Below are positions 42,156 to 49,706 of a stretch of 64,000 bases of DNA, in pieces. The position numbers were made by a program, and so were the translations under genes. The stretch comes from JAYPAN01 sp049597955. GTDB taxonomy: Bacteria > Pseudomonadota > Alphaproteobacteria > RS24. Within the stretch, counting starts at the first letter, position 1; each line of letters opens with the position of its first letter. The notes beneath the pieces were generated by a model. It made no database searches. It saw only the letters and a program-made list of their open reading frames with translations, and was not told the DNA's origin. The stretch covers positions 128,899 through 192,898 of the forward strand of contig JBMYND010000003.1 in NCBI GenBank assembly GCA_049597955.1, given 5' to 3'.

Positions 42156-44234
42156 ATGCATAATATCCCCCAGACTTTTTTGCGGGCGGCGCTGGCTTTT
42201 GCCATTCTGCCAAATCTCGCCTTGGCCAATGACCGGGCGCTGCTTGATGAGGTGGTGGTCAAGGGCCGCATCCTTTACGCCAATGAAGTCAATGCGCTGA
42301 AAATGCCGATACCGGCGCTGGATGTGCCGCAAAGCCTGTCGATTGTGACGGATTTGGACATTAAGGAGCGTGGCTATCGGGCGCTGGGCGATATTGTGCG
42401 CTATACGCCGGGCGTCAATAGCAGCCAAGGCGAGGGCCATCGCGACGCGATTGTGTTTCGCGGCAATCGCTCAACCGCCGATTTTTACATAGATGGGGTG
42501 CGCGATGATGTGCAGTATTATCGCGCGCTTTACAATCTGGAACAGGTTGAAGTGCTGCGCGGGCCGAATGCGCTGCTGTTCGGGCGTGGCGGCACGGGCG
42601 GCACGCTCAATCGGGTCACCAAAAAGGCGGTGCTGGACGAGTTGTTTACCAATTTTGACCTGGCCGCCGACAGATTTGGTGCGACGGATATGGCTGTCGA
42701 TATGAACCGGGATATTGGCCCCAATTCTGCGCTGCGCCTGACCGCGCATTATGATGCGCTGAAAAATGACCGCGATTTCTATGAAGGCGACCGCTATGGC
42801 TTTAATCCGACAATGAAATTTCGGGTCGGGGACGCCACGACACTCGATTTGTCTTATGAATATGCCAATCATCAGCGTTTTATCGATCGCGGCATACCGA
42901 CAGCTCATGGCCGACCGGTCGCTTCGCTTGCCGGTATCACATTTGGCGACAAAGATATTAATCTGACCAAGCTGGAAGCCCATATTTTTCGCGGATTGCT
43001 CAATCATGCGTTTTCCGACACGCTGAAAGGCAATGTAACGCTGCATTATGGTGATTACGACAAAAGCTATCGCAATCTTTTTGCTTTCGACTATGACCAT
43101 GATGCGCAAACAGTGGTGCTGGACGGCTATCTTGACCCGACCCGGCGCGCGCATTTCATTGCGAACGGCAATTTGGTGGCGGCGCTGACCACAGGCGAGA
43201 TCAGCCATACCTTACTGCTTGGCGGTGAATATGTCGCCACGGACTCCGAGAATTATCGATACAATACCCATTGGACAACAAGCGGCTCAGACAAAGAAAG
43301 CTTTGCCATACGCCGCCCGCTTAATCTGACCGTCAATGCGGCCGGACAAGCGACAAGCGTTGATTTTACCAGCGATTTGAACAGCCATAGCGAGACGGAC
43401 ATCACAGTCACCTCGGTTTATTTCCAAGACCAGATTGACCTCTCCGAACAGGTAAAATTGCTGCTTGGCGGGCGCTTTGACAGTTTTGACATTACGGTGG
43501 ATGACATTAAAAACACTGCCACGCAATCGCGGACAGATGATGTATTCTCACCGCGCGCCGGATTGATTTTCAAGCCACAGGACAATATCTCGCTTTATGC
43601 CGGTTACAGCGAAAGCTTCCTGCCGCGTTCCGGTGAGCAATATAAAAAACTCGATACCGATGCCGCGCGGCTTGACCCGGATGTGTTTGAAAATACCGAA
43701 ATCGGGCTGAAATGGGACATTGCGCCGGATTTAAGCGTCACAAGCGCCTATTTCCAAAGCCAACAAACAAGCGCCGCGCGCGATAATGTGACCGGCGAGA
43801 CTTTGGAAATAAGAGGCTTGCAGATTGACGGCTTTGAAATTGAACTCAAGGGCCGCATAGATGAAAAGCTGCAATTCGCGGCGGGCTTTAGCGCGATGGA
43901 CGGCGAAACCGCAAGCGGCCAGACGCCGCGCGAATTGCCCGAAACCATGCTGTCGCTTTGGGCGGCCTATTTGGTAACGCCGCAGCTTGAGATTGGTGTC
44001 GGCGTGACTTATCAGGATGAAACGAAAATCACCGATAATGCCGCCTCTCCCGTCTTGCCCGATTATACGCGGATTGATGTGGCGATGAATTATACGCTGT
44101 CGGAAGATATGGCCTTGCGGCTCAATATAGAAAATCTGACGGATACGCTGTATTTCCCGCATGCCCACAGCACCCATCAGGCCTCGGTCGGCGCCCCGTT
44201 CAATGCTCGCCTGTCGCTGACCAGAAACTTTTAA
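42156..44234 (+). CDS. TonB-dependent siderophore receptor
   Basis: An outer-membrane receptor of 692 residues that would import an iron chelate with energy from TonB. A signal peptide ends near ALANDRA (residue 21-24). The plug domain includes the TonB-box-like LDEVVVKGR, DVPQSLSIVTD, LGDIVRYTPGVNSSQGEGH, FYIDGVRDDVQYYR and VEVLRGPNALLFGRGGTGG; the rest is a beta-barrel ending in Phe (LSLTRNF). The plug resembles FhuA/Fiu-type receptors, but the ligand cannot be told. AAGGAA six bases before ATG supports the start. It breaks the usual rimI-fur adjacency and is likely an insertion with its own Fur-like boxes. Confidence 0.93.
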   Translation: MHNIPQTFLRAALAFAILPNLALANDRALLDEVVVKGRILYANEVNALKMPIPALDVPQSLSIVTDLDIKERGYRALGDIVRYTPGVNSSQGEGHRDAIVFRGNRSTADFYIDGVRDDVQYYRALYNLEQVEVLRGPNALLFGRGGTGGTLNRVTKKAVLDELFTNFDLAADRFGATDMAVDMNRDIGPNSALRLTAHYDALKNDRDFYEGDRYGFNPTMKFRVGDATTLDLSYEYANHQRFIDRGIPTAHGRPVASLAGITFGDKDINLTKLEAHIFRGLLNHAFSDTLKGNVTLHYGDYDKSYRNLFAFDYDHDAQTVVLDGYLDPTRRAHFIANGNLVAALTTGEISHTLLLGGEYVATDSENYRYNTHWTTSGSDKESFAIRRPLNLTVNAAGQATSVDFTSDLNSHSETDITVTSVYFQDQIDLSEQVKLLLGGRFDSFDITVDDIKNTATQSRTDDVFSPRAGLIFKPQDNISLYAGYSESFLPRSGEQYKKLDTDAARLDPDVFENTEIGLKWDIAPDLSVTSAYFQSQQTSAARDNVTGETLEIRGLQIDGFEIELKGRIDEKLQFAAGFSAMDGETASGQTPRELPETMLSLWAAYLVTPQLEIGVGVTYQDETKITDNAASPVLPDYTRIDVAMNYTLSEDMALRLNIENLTDTLYFPHAHSTHQASVGAPFNARLSLTRNF

Positions 44235-44317
44235 GCGGTTTTGGCATCGCGCCGATATGATGGTTGAAATGCGCAAGGGTAAGTGATTTACTGCCGCTAA
44301 AGTAATGAGGAGCGCAG

Positions 44318-44737
44318 ATGCAGGACAAACGCGACATTGAAGCCATGGCCGTGGCCGCAGGTATGCGGATGACCGAGCAAAGGCGGGTGATTGCCGGTGT
44401 ATTGTCGCACGCCGAAGACCATCCGGATGTCGAGGAAGTGCATCGCCGTGCCGCCGAAATTGATGCCGGCATATCCATTGCCACCGTCTATCGCACCGTG
44501 CGCTTGTTTGAAGAAGCCAATATATTGACGCGCCATGATTTCGGCGATGGCCGCTCGCGCTATGAGCCGATTGCCGAAGAACATCACGACCATTTGATAG
44601 ATATTCAAACCGGTCGGGTGATTGAGTTCACCAATGATGAGATTGAACGGCTGCAAACCGAAGTGGCGCGCAAGCTCGGCTATCGGCTGGTTGACCACAG
44701 GCTGGAGCTTTATGGCGTGCCGCTAGAGGACGAATAG
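44318..44737 (+). CDS. fur: Fur family metal-responsive transcriptional regulator
   Basis: A 139-residue Fur-family repressor. The winged-helix part has MRMTEQRRVIAGVLSHAEDHPDVEEVHRRAAE and ISIATVYRTVRLFEEANIL (recognition helix); the metal-binding part has EEHHDHLIDIQTGRVIEF and LVDHRLELYGVPLED. The CxxC structural zinc pair of enteric Fur is absent (LIDIQTG instead of LICLDCG), as in many alphaproteobacterial Fur/Mur proteins, so iron versus manganese preference is open. GAGGAG before the ATG supports the start. The TonB receptor gene directly upstream is a likely target. Confidence 0.92.
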   Translation: MQDKRDIEAMAVAAGMRMTEQRRVIAGVLSHAEDHPDVEEVHRRAAEIDAGISIATVYRTVRLFEEANILTRHDFGDGRSRYEPIAEEHHDHLIDIQTGRVIEFTNDEIERLQTEVARKLGYRLVDHRLELYGVPLEDE

Positions 44738-44753
44738 CGCCGCCTGTTCGCCC

Positions 44754-45548
44754 ATGCTGACCTTATTTCGCTTGTCGGTCTTTGCCACGGTCACGCCGAT
44801 ATTGGCGCTGTGTCAGATTATTGCCTTGTTCGTCCCGCCCTTTCGCAATGCGCTGCCGCTATTTTATCACCGGCTGATGTGCCGCCTGCTGGGCGTGCGT
44901 GTTCGGGTGCATGGCGATTTGCCCAAACCCGGCACGCTGATTGTCTGCAATCACATATCTTGGTTTGATGTGGTGCTGCTTGGCGCGGTGCTGCCTGTGT
45001 CTTTTGTCGCCAAAAGCGAGGTAAGGGGCTGGCCGCTTTTCGGCTGGCTGGCGCGCCTCCAGCGCAGTGTTTTTGTGACCCGCAAACGCGGCCGACACAC
45101 TTTGCGCGAAAGCCAAACCCTGACCAAGCGTCTGGCGCAGGGTGACCGATTGGTTCTGTTTGCCGAAGGCACAAGTTCCGATGGCATACATATATTGCCG
45201 TTCAAATCGGCGCTGTTTTCGGCGGTGGAAACCGCTTGCGACAGCCAAGAAAGCCACAGCTTCACCGTTCAACCGGCGGTTTTGCGCTATACGGCAGTGC
45301 ATCAAATCGCCATGGGGCGCAAGCGGCGCATCAGCTATGCATGGGTGGGCGAGGCGACACTGATGCCGCATTTTTTGTTCATGTTTGCCACACCCCCTCT
45401 AACGGTCGATATATTGTTTCCCCCGCCCCTGCCGCCAGCCATATTGGCCGACCGCAAGGCGATGGCGCGCGCAAGCCATCAGGCGGTGCGCGATGGTCTT
45501 GATAATTTAATGTCGGGAAAACTTGCCGGACAGGCGGAAAATGGGTAA
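44754..45548 (+). CDS. 1-acyl-sn-glycerol-3-phosphate acyltransferase family (PlsC/OlsA-like)
   Basis: A 264-residue membrane-associated acyltransferase. Motif I NHISWFDVVLLG (catalytic H-x4-D) is near residue 65-76 and motif III VLFAEGTSSDG near residue 140. A hydrophobic N-terminal helix anchors it. It could make phosphatidic acid (PlsC) or acylate lyso-ornithine lipid (OlsA); an OlsB-like protein at 27450 makes the second possible. The fur-plsC-miaB order is widespread in alphaproteobacteria. Confidence 0.9.
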   Translation: MLTLFRLSVFATVTPILALCQIIALFVPPFRNALPLFYHRLMCRLLGVRVRVHGDLPKPGTLIVCNHISWFDVVLLGAVLPVSFVAKSEVRGWPLFGWLARLQRSVFVTRKRGRHTLRESQTLTKRLAQGDRLVLFAEGTSSDGIHILPFKSALFSAVETACDSQESHSFTVQPAVLRYTAVHQIAMGRKRRISYAWVGEATLMPHFLFMFATPPLTVDILFPPPLPPAILADRKAMARASHQAVRDGLDNLMSGKLAGQAENG

Positions 45549-45557
45549 GCCAGTGCC

Positions 45558-46958
45558 ATGAAAGACAGTATCGCGCAAAATCAGGCCGAAAACAGCGCCG
45601 CCGGCAATCGCAAGGGCTGCTATATCAAGACTTATGGCTGCCAAATGAATGTCTATGACAGCGAGCGCATGGCCGAGGCGCTGACAGCGGCCGGCTATCG
45701 TGCCGTGGACACGCCGGAACAGGCCGATATGGTGATATTGAACACTTGCCATATCCGTGAAAAGGCGGCGGAGAAAGTCTATTCCGAATTGGGTCGGCTG
45801 CGCCCGTTGAAAAACACCAAGCGCGATATGATTATCGGTGTCGCAGGCTGTGTGGCACAAGCCGAAGGGGCAGAAATTATCGCCCGTGCGCCAGTGGTGG
45901 ATATGGTGTTTGGCCCGCAAACCTTCCAGCAATTGCCCGATATGCTGACAGAAATTGCCGAAAGCCGCGCCGCCGGTCAAAAGCCGCGTCTGGTGCGCAC
46001 GGATTTTCCGGCGGCAGAGAAATTTGCCGCTTTGCACCAGTCCCCGCGCAAGCCGATTTCACGCGCGCCGACCGCTTTTGTGACGGTGCAGGAAGGCTGC
46101 GACAAGTTTTGCAGTTTTTGTGTTGTGCCCTATACGCGCGGCGAGGAAGTTTCGCGCGCCATGCCGGAAATCATCGCCGAAGCTGAGGCCTTGGCCGGTG
46201 AGGGCGTGTGCGAAATCACGCTTTTGGGGCAAAATGTCAATGCTTGGCAAGACCGCCAAACGGGGGCGCGGCTGGATGTTTTGCTCAATGCGCTGGGGCA
46301 AGTGCCGGGGCTGGAGCGCCTGCGGTTTACGACCAGCCACCCGCGCGATATGGACGCGGCGCTGATTGCCGCCCATGGCGAAAACCCCAAGCTGATGCCC
46401 TATTTGCATTTGCCGGTGCAGGCCGGTTCCGACCGGATTTTGAAAGCGATGAACCGCAAGCATACAGCCGCCGATTATATTGCGCTGGTCGCGCGTTTTC
46501 GGGCGGCGCGACCTGATTTGGCGCTGTCTTCCGATTTTATTGTCGGCTTTCCCGGCGAAAGTGATGATGATTTCGACGCGACAATGGCTTTGGTTGAAAC
46601 CGTCACTTATGCGCAAGCCTTTTCCTTCAAATATTCACCGCGCCCCGGCACACCGGCGGCGGACGCGGCCGAGCAGATTGACGAAGCGGTCAAGGCGCAA
46701 AGGCTGGCCCGCTTGCAGGCGCTTTTGAACAGCCAGCAACGCGCTTTCAATGAAAGCCAGATTGGTAAAACCCTGCCGGTTTTGTTTGAAAAGCCGTCCA
46801 AACAGCAAGGGCAAATTATGGGGCGCAGCCCCTATTTGCAACCGGTTCATGTGCCAATGAATGAGGCTTCCATGGCGGCGGCGCGCGGGCGCATATTGCC
46901 GGTGGAAATCACCGCCGCCCATGATAACAGTCTTGGCGGGCGGCTGGCCGAGCAGTGA
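45558..46958 (+). CDS. miaB: tRNA-2-methylthio-N6-dimethylallyladenosine synthase
   Basis: MiaB adds the methylthio group to i6A37 in tRNA using two 4Fe-4S clusters. The N-terminal MTTase domain has three cluster cysteines (KTYGCQMNVYDSERM, NTCHIREKAAEKVYSELGRL, VAGCVAQAEG); the radical SAM core has CDKFCSFCVVPYTRG near residue 183; the C-terminal TRAM domain includes LFEKPSKQQGQIMGRSPY. The 466-residue length is typical. It lies nine bases after the acyltransferase gene and upstream of phoH, a conserved order. Confidence 0.97.
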   Translation: MKDSIAQNQAENSAAGNRKGCYIKTYGCQMNVYDSERMAEALTAAGYRAVDTPEQADMVILNTCHIREKAAEKVYSELGRLRPLKNTKRDMIIGVAGCVAQAEGAEIIARAPVVDMVFGPQTFQQLPDMLTEIAESRAAGQKPRLVRTDFPAAEKFAALHQSPRKPISRAPTAFVTVQEGCDKFCSFCVVPYTRGEEVSRAMPEIIAEAEALAGEGVCEITLLGQNVNAWQDRQTGARLDVLLNALGQVPGLERLRFTTSHPRDMDAALIAAHGENPKLMPYLHLPVQAGSDRILKAMNRKHTAADYIALVARFRAARPDLALSSDFIVGFPGESDDDFDATMALVETVTYAQAFSFKYSPRPGTPAADAAEQIDEAVKAQRLARLQALLNSQQRAFNESQIGKTLPVLFEKPSKQQGQIMGRSPYLQPVHVPMNEASMAAARGRILPVEITAAHDNSLGGRLAEQ

Positions 46959-47138
46959 TTGGCGCGGATTTTGGGTTTATGAAATTTGCGTGAAATTGCC
47001 ACGCCATGCCTTGCGTGACTTGCGCGACAGGGCGAAACCGGTGATAGTAATGATGATGAATATGGATAAGAGCTTCACTTCCAAGCCGACCGCATTATCG
47101 GATAAGCCATTTGCGGCGGCACTTTATACGAGGTCTTT

Positions 47139-48296
47139 TTGGCTAAATCTGGAAATCGGCGCGCGGTAACGCAAGCCGCATCAGCGTCCGGCGCGCTTGT
47201 CGAGCCGTTGATGGTTGAATTTGAAGACAATCGCTTGCTGCCGGAATTATACGGAGAACATGGCCGCAATCTGGTTCGGATAGAGCAGACATTGGATATT
47301 TCCATCGCCAATCGCGGCAATCAGGTTTTCCTGACCGGCCCCGAGGAGGCGTGTCGCCGTGCCGAATTGGTTTTGGGGCAGCTTTACCAGCAGCTTGAGC
47401 GCGGCGGCGAGGTCGGTGCCGGTGATGTTGACGGGCAATTGCGCTTAAGCGCCTCCGGCAGCGCTGAACAGGCCAATATGCGCCCCAGCAAAGCGCGTGC
47501 CGCCGGCCCAATGGTCGCCTTGCGCACCCAAAGGCGAGAAATCTTGCCGCGTTCGACCACCCAAGCGCATTATATCCGTGCGCTGCTCAATAATGAGCTG
47601 ACCGTCGGCACCGGCCCGGCCGGCACCGGCAAAACCTATCTCGCCGTGGCCGCCGCCGCCGTTGCGCTGGTCGAGGGCAAGGTTGACCGTATTATCTTGT
47701 CGCGCCCTGCCGTTGAAGCCGGCGAAAGCCTTGGCTTTTTGCCCGGCGATATGCGCGACAAGGTAGACCCTTATCTGCGCCCGCTTTATGACGCGCTTTA
47801 TGACATGCTGCCCGGCCCGCAAGTGACCCGCTCGATTGAAAGCGGTGAAATCGAAATCGCGCCTTTGGCCTTTATGCGCGGGCGCACATTGAGCAATGCT
47901 TTTGTGATACTTGACGAAGCGCAAAATGCGACGCCCATGCAGATGAAAATGTTTTTGACCCGTATGGGTGAAAATTCACGCATGGTGATTACCGGCGACC
48001 CGTCGCAAATCGACCTGCCTTTCGGGGCGAAATCGGGTTTGCGCGACGCGCTGGAGATTTTGCCGAAAATCAAAGGCGTCGATATTGTCCGCTTTGGCGA
48101 AGAAGATGTGGTGCGCCATGACCTTGTGACGCGAATTGTGAAAGCCTATAATCACCGCGATGCCAAGCTGACCGAAAAGCGTGCCGCTGCGAAAAAACAG
48201 ACGGCGGTCAAATCTTTGCCGGATAATCATGATGCCACTGATGAAACAAAAAGTGATGAAACAAAAAGTGATGAAACAAGAAAAGACGATGGATGA
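47139..48296 (+). CDS. ybeZ: PhoH-like ATPase (YbeZ)
   Basis: A 385-residue PhoH/YbeZ protein, an ATPase/RNA-binding protein that works with YbeY in ribosome and RNA quality control. An N-terminal KH-like region precedes the ATPase core with TVGTGPAGTGKTYLAVAAA (Walker A near residue 160) and FVILDEAQNATPMQMKMFL (Walker B). The start is TTG at 47139 with AGG six bases upstream; no suitable ATG exists. The C-terminal tail DETKSDETKSDETRKDDG is made by a 15-bp repeat and overlaps the ybeY start. Confidence 0.94.
   Translation: MAKSGNRRAVTQAASASGALVEPLMVEFEDNRLLPELYGEHGRNLVRIEQTLDISIANRGNQVFLTGPEEACRRAELVLGQLYQQLERGGEVGAGDVDGQLRLSASGSAEQANMRPSKARAAGPMVALRTQRREILPRSTTQAHYIRALLNNELTVGTGPAGTGKTYLAVAAAAVALVEGKVDRIILSRPAVEAGESLGFLPGDMRDKVDPYLRPLYDALYDMLPGPQVTRSIESGEIEIAPLAFMRGRTLSNAFVILDEAQNATPMQMKMFLTRMGENSRMVITGDPSQIDLPFGAKSGLRDALEILPKIKGVDIVRFGEEDVVRHDLVTRIVKAYNHRDAKLTEKRAAAKKQTAVKSLPDNHDATDETKSDETKSDETRKDDG
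48240..48284 (+). repeat. 15-bp tandem repeats at the phoH/ybeY overlap
   Basis: GATGAAACAAAAAGT is present twice exactly (48240-48254, 48255-48269) and once degenerate (48270-48284). In the phoH frame it reads DETKS repeats; in the ybeY frame each unit offers another in-frame ATG. Confidence 0.9.
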
Positions 48297-48813
48297 AATG
48301 ACCGACGCCTTGCCCGAAGCGGCCGATGAGCCTGATCCGGCGGGGGAGATTGATATATTTGTGCGCGCCGAGGCTTGGCAGCCCCTGGTTCCGGCCTTGC
48401 GCCATCATGCCGAATATCTCTGGCAGGCGCTCCAACTGCCAAGCGGTGATATGGGCTTGGTGCTGACCGATGATGCCGATATGGCTGCGCTTAACGAGAC
48501 TTATCGCAATAAGGCGCAAGCGACCAATGTGCTGTCTTTTCCGGCACAAGATTTAACCCCGGGCGTGATGCCCGCCCAATCTGTCAGCCTTGGCGATGTG
48601 GTGATGGCGTTTGAAACCGTGACGCGCGAAGCGCAGGCGGCGGCGATTAGTGCCGATGCCCATGCGCTGCATTTGCTGACCCATGGCCTGCTGCATTTGC
48701 TCGGCCACACGCATGAGGGTGACGCCGATGCCGCTGCGATGGAGGCGCTTGAGATTGATTTATTGGCTGCCGTCGGCATTGCCAATCCCTATTTGCGCGA
48801 GGCGGCACAATGA
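48289..48813 (+). CDS. ybeY: endoribonuclease YbeY (16S rRNA maturation)
   Basis: YbeY is a zinc endoribonuclease for 16S rRNA 3'-end maturation and 70S quality control. The metal motif HGLLHLLGHTHEGDADAAAME (H-x3-H-x5-H) is near residues 125-136, and NETYRNKAQATNVLSFP is the family's N-terminal signature. I used ATG at 48289, eight bases inside phoH; in-frame ATGs upstream lie in the 15-bp repeats and one at 48298 is also possible. It overlaps the CorC-like gene by four bases. Confidence 0.95.
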   Translation: MDEMTDALPEAADEPDPAGEIDIFVRAEAWQPLVPALRHHAEYLWQALQLPSGDMGLVLTDDADMAALNETYRNKAQATNVLSFPAQDLTPGVMPAQSVSLGDVVMAFETVTREAQAAAISADAHALHLLTHGLLHLLGHTHEGDADAAAMEALEIDLLAAVGIANPYLREAAQ

Positions 48814-49706
48814 GCGCGCCGCAAAATAATAGCGCGCAATTGCCGCTTTATCTGAGGCTTTGGCGTCATTTATTCGGCAATGGCGAGACAGGCTTGCGCG
48901 AAAGTATTGAGGGCGTCCTGGATGAAAGCGAGGGCAATGATGCAGTGTTTTCTTCCGAAGAACGCCACATGCTGCGCAATTTGCTCGGCTTCAGAGATGT
49001 GCGGGTCGATGATGTGATGGTGCCGCGCGCCGATATTCAGGCGGTCGATGAAAATACCAATCACCGCGAATTGCTGCCGCTATTTGCCGATTGCGGCCAT
49101 TCGCGCATGCCGGTTTTCCGCGAGACACTCGACCAGCCGGTCGGCATGGTGCATGTCAAAGATGTGTTAACCGGCTTGCAGGCCGATATGACTGCGCCGG
49201 AAGCGGAAAATCCGGCGATTATGATTGCCGAATTATTGCGCCCGCTTTTATTTGTGCCGCCCTCCATGCCTGCCCTTGACCTATTGTTGAAAATGCAGGC
49301 GACACGCCAGCATATGGCGCTGGTGATAGATGAATATGGCGGCACGGATGGGCTGGTCACGATTGAAGATTTGGTCGAGGAAATTGTCGGCGAAATTGAA
49401 GATGAGCATGATGAAGATGATGCTGAGCAATTGCGCCGCCTTGGCGACGGGCTGTGGCGGGCGCAGGCGCGGCTGCCGCTTGACGAATTGGAAGCCGCGC
49501 TGGGTCTGCCATTTTCCGATGATGAAAGTTTCGCCGAAGTGGATACGCTGGGCGGCTTGGTTTTCGCCATTGCCGGGCGCGTGCCGGAGCGCGGCGAAAT
49601 GATTGGCTATGATGCCAAAAATGGCCATGAGATAGAGTTTATCATTCGCGACAGCGACCCGCGCCGCATTAAAACACTCGATATTAAAATGCCGATTGGC
49701 GGATGA
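48810..49706 (+). CDS. CorC/HlyC family CBS-domain protein
   Basis: A 298-residue soluble CorC-type protein (also called YbeX or hemolysin family), linked in other bacteria to Mg/Co efflux and ribosome quality control. Two CBS domains follow the VRVDDVMVPRADIQAVDE start (about residues 65-200; GHSRMPVFRETLDQPVGMVHVKDVL, HMALVIDEYGGTDGLVTIEDL), with an acidic linker and a C-terminal CorC_HlyC domain (WRAQARLPLDELEAALG.. DTLGGLVFAIAGRVPERGE). It overlaps ybeY and lnt by four bases each. Confidence 0.93.
   Translation: MSAPQNNSAQLPLYLRLWRHLFGNGETGLRESIEGVLDESEGNDAVFSSEERHMLRNLLGFRDVRVDDVMVPRADIQAVDENTNHRELLPLFADCGHSRMPVFRETLDQPVGMVHVKDVLTGLQADMTAPEAENPAIMIAELLRPLLFVPPSMPALDLLLKMQATRQHMALVIDEYGGTDGLVTIEDLVEEIVGEIEDEHDEDDAEQLRRLGDGLWRAQARLPLDELEAALGLPFSDDESFAEVDTLGGLVFAIAGRVPERGEMIGYDAKNGHEIEFIIRDSDPRRIKTLDIKMPIGG

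Noticed and set aside
46959..47138. Small gene between miaB and phoH
   Set aside because: Open frames here are short, run into neighbouring genes and have no ribosome site; the 180 bases are treated as untranslated, with no clear promoter seen.
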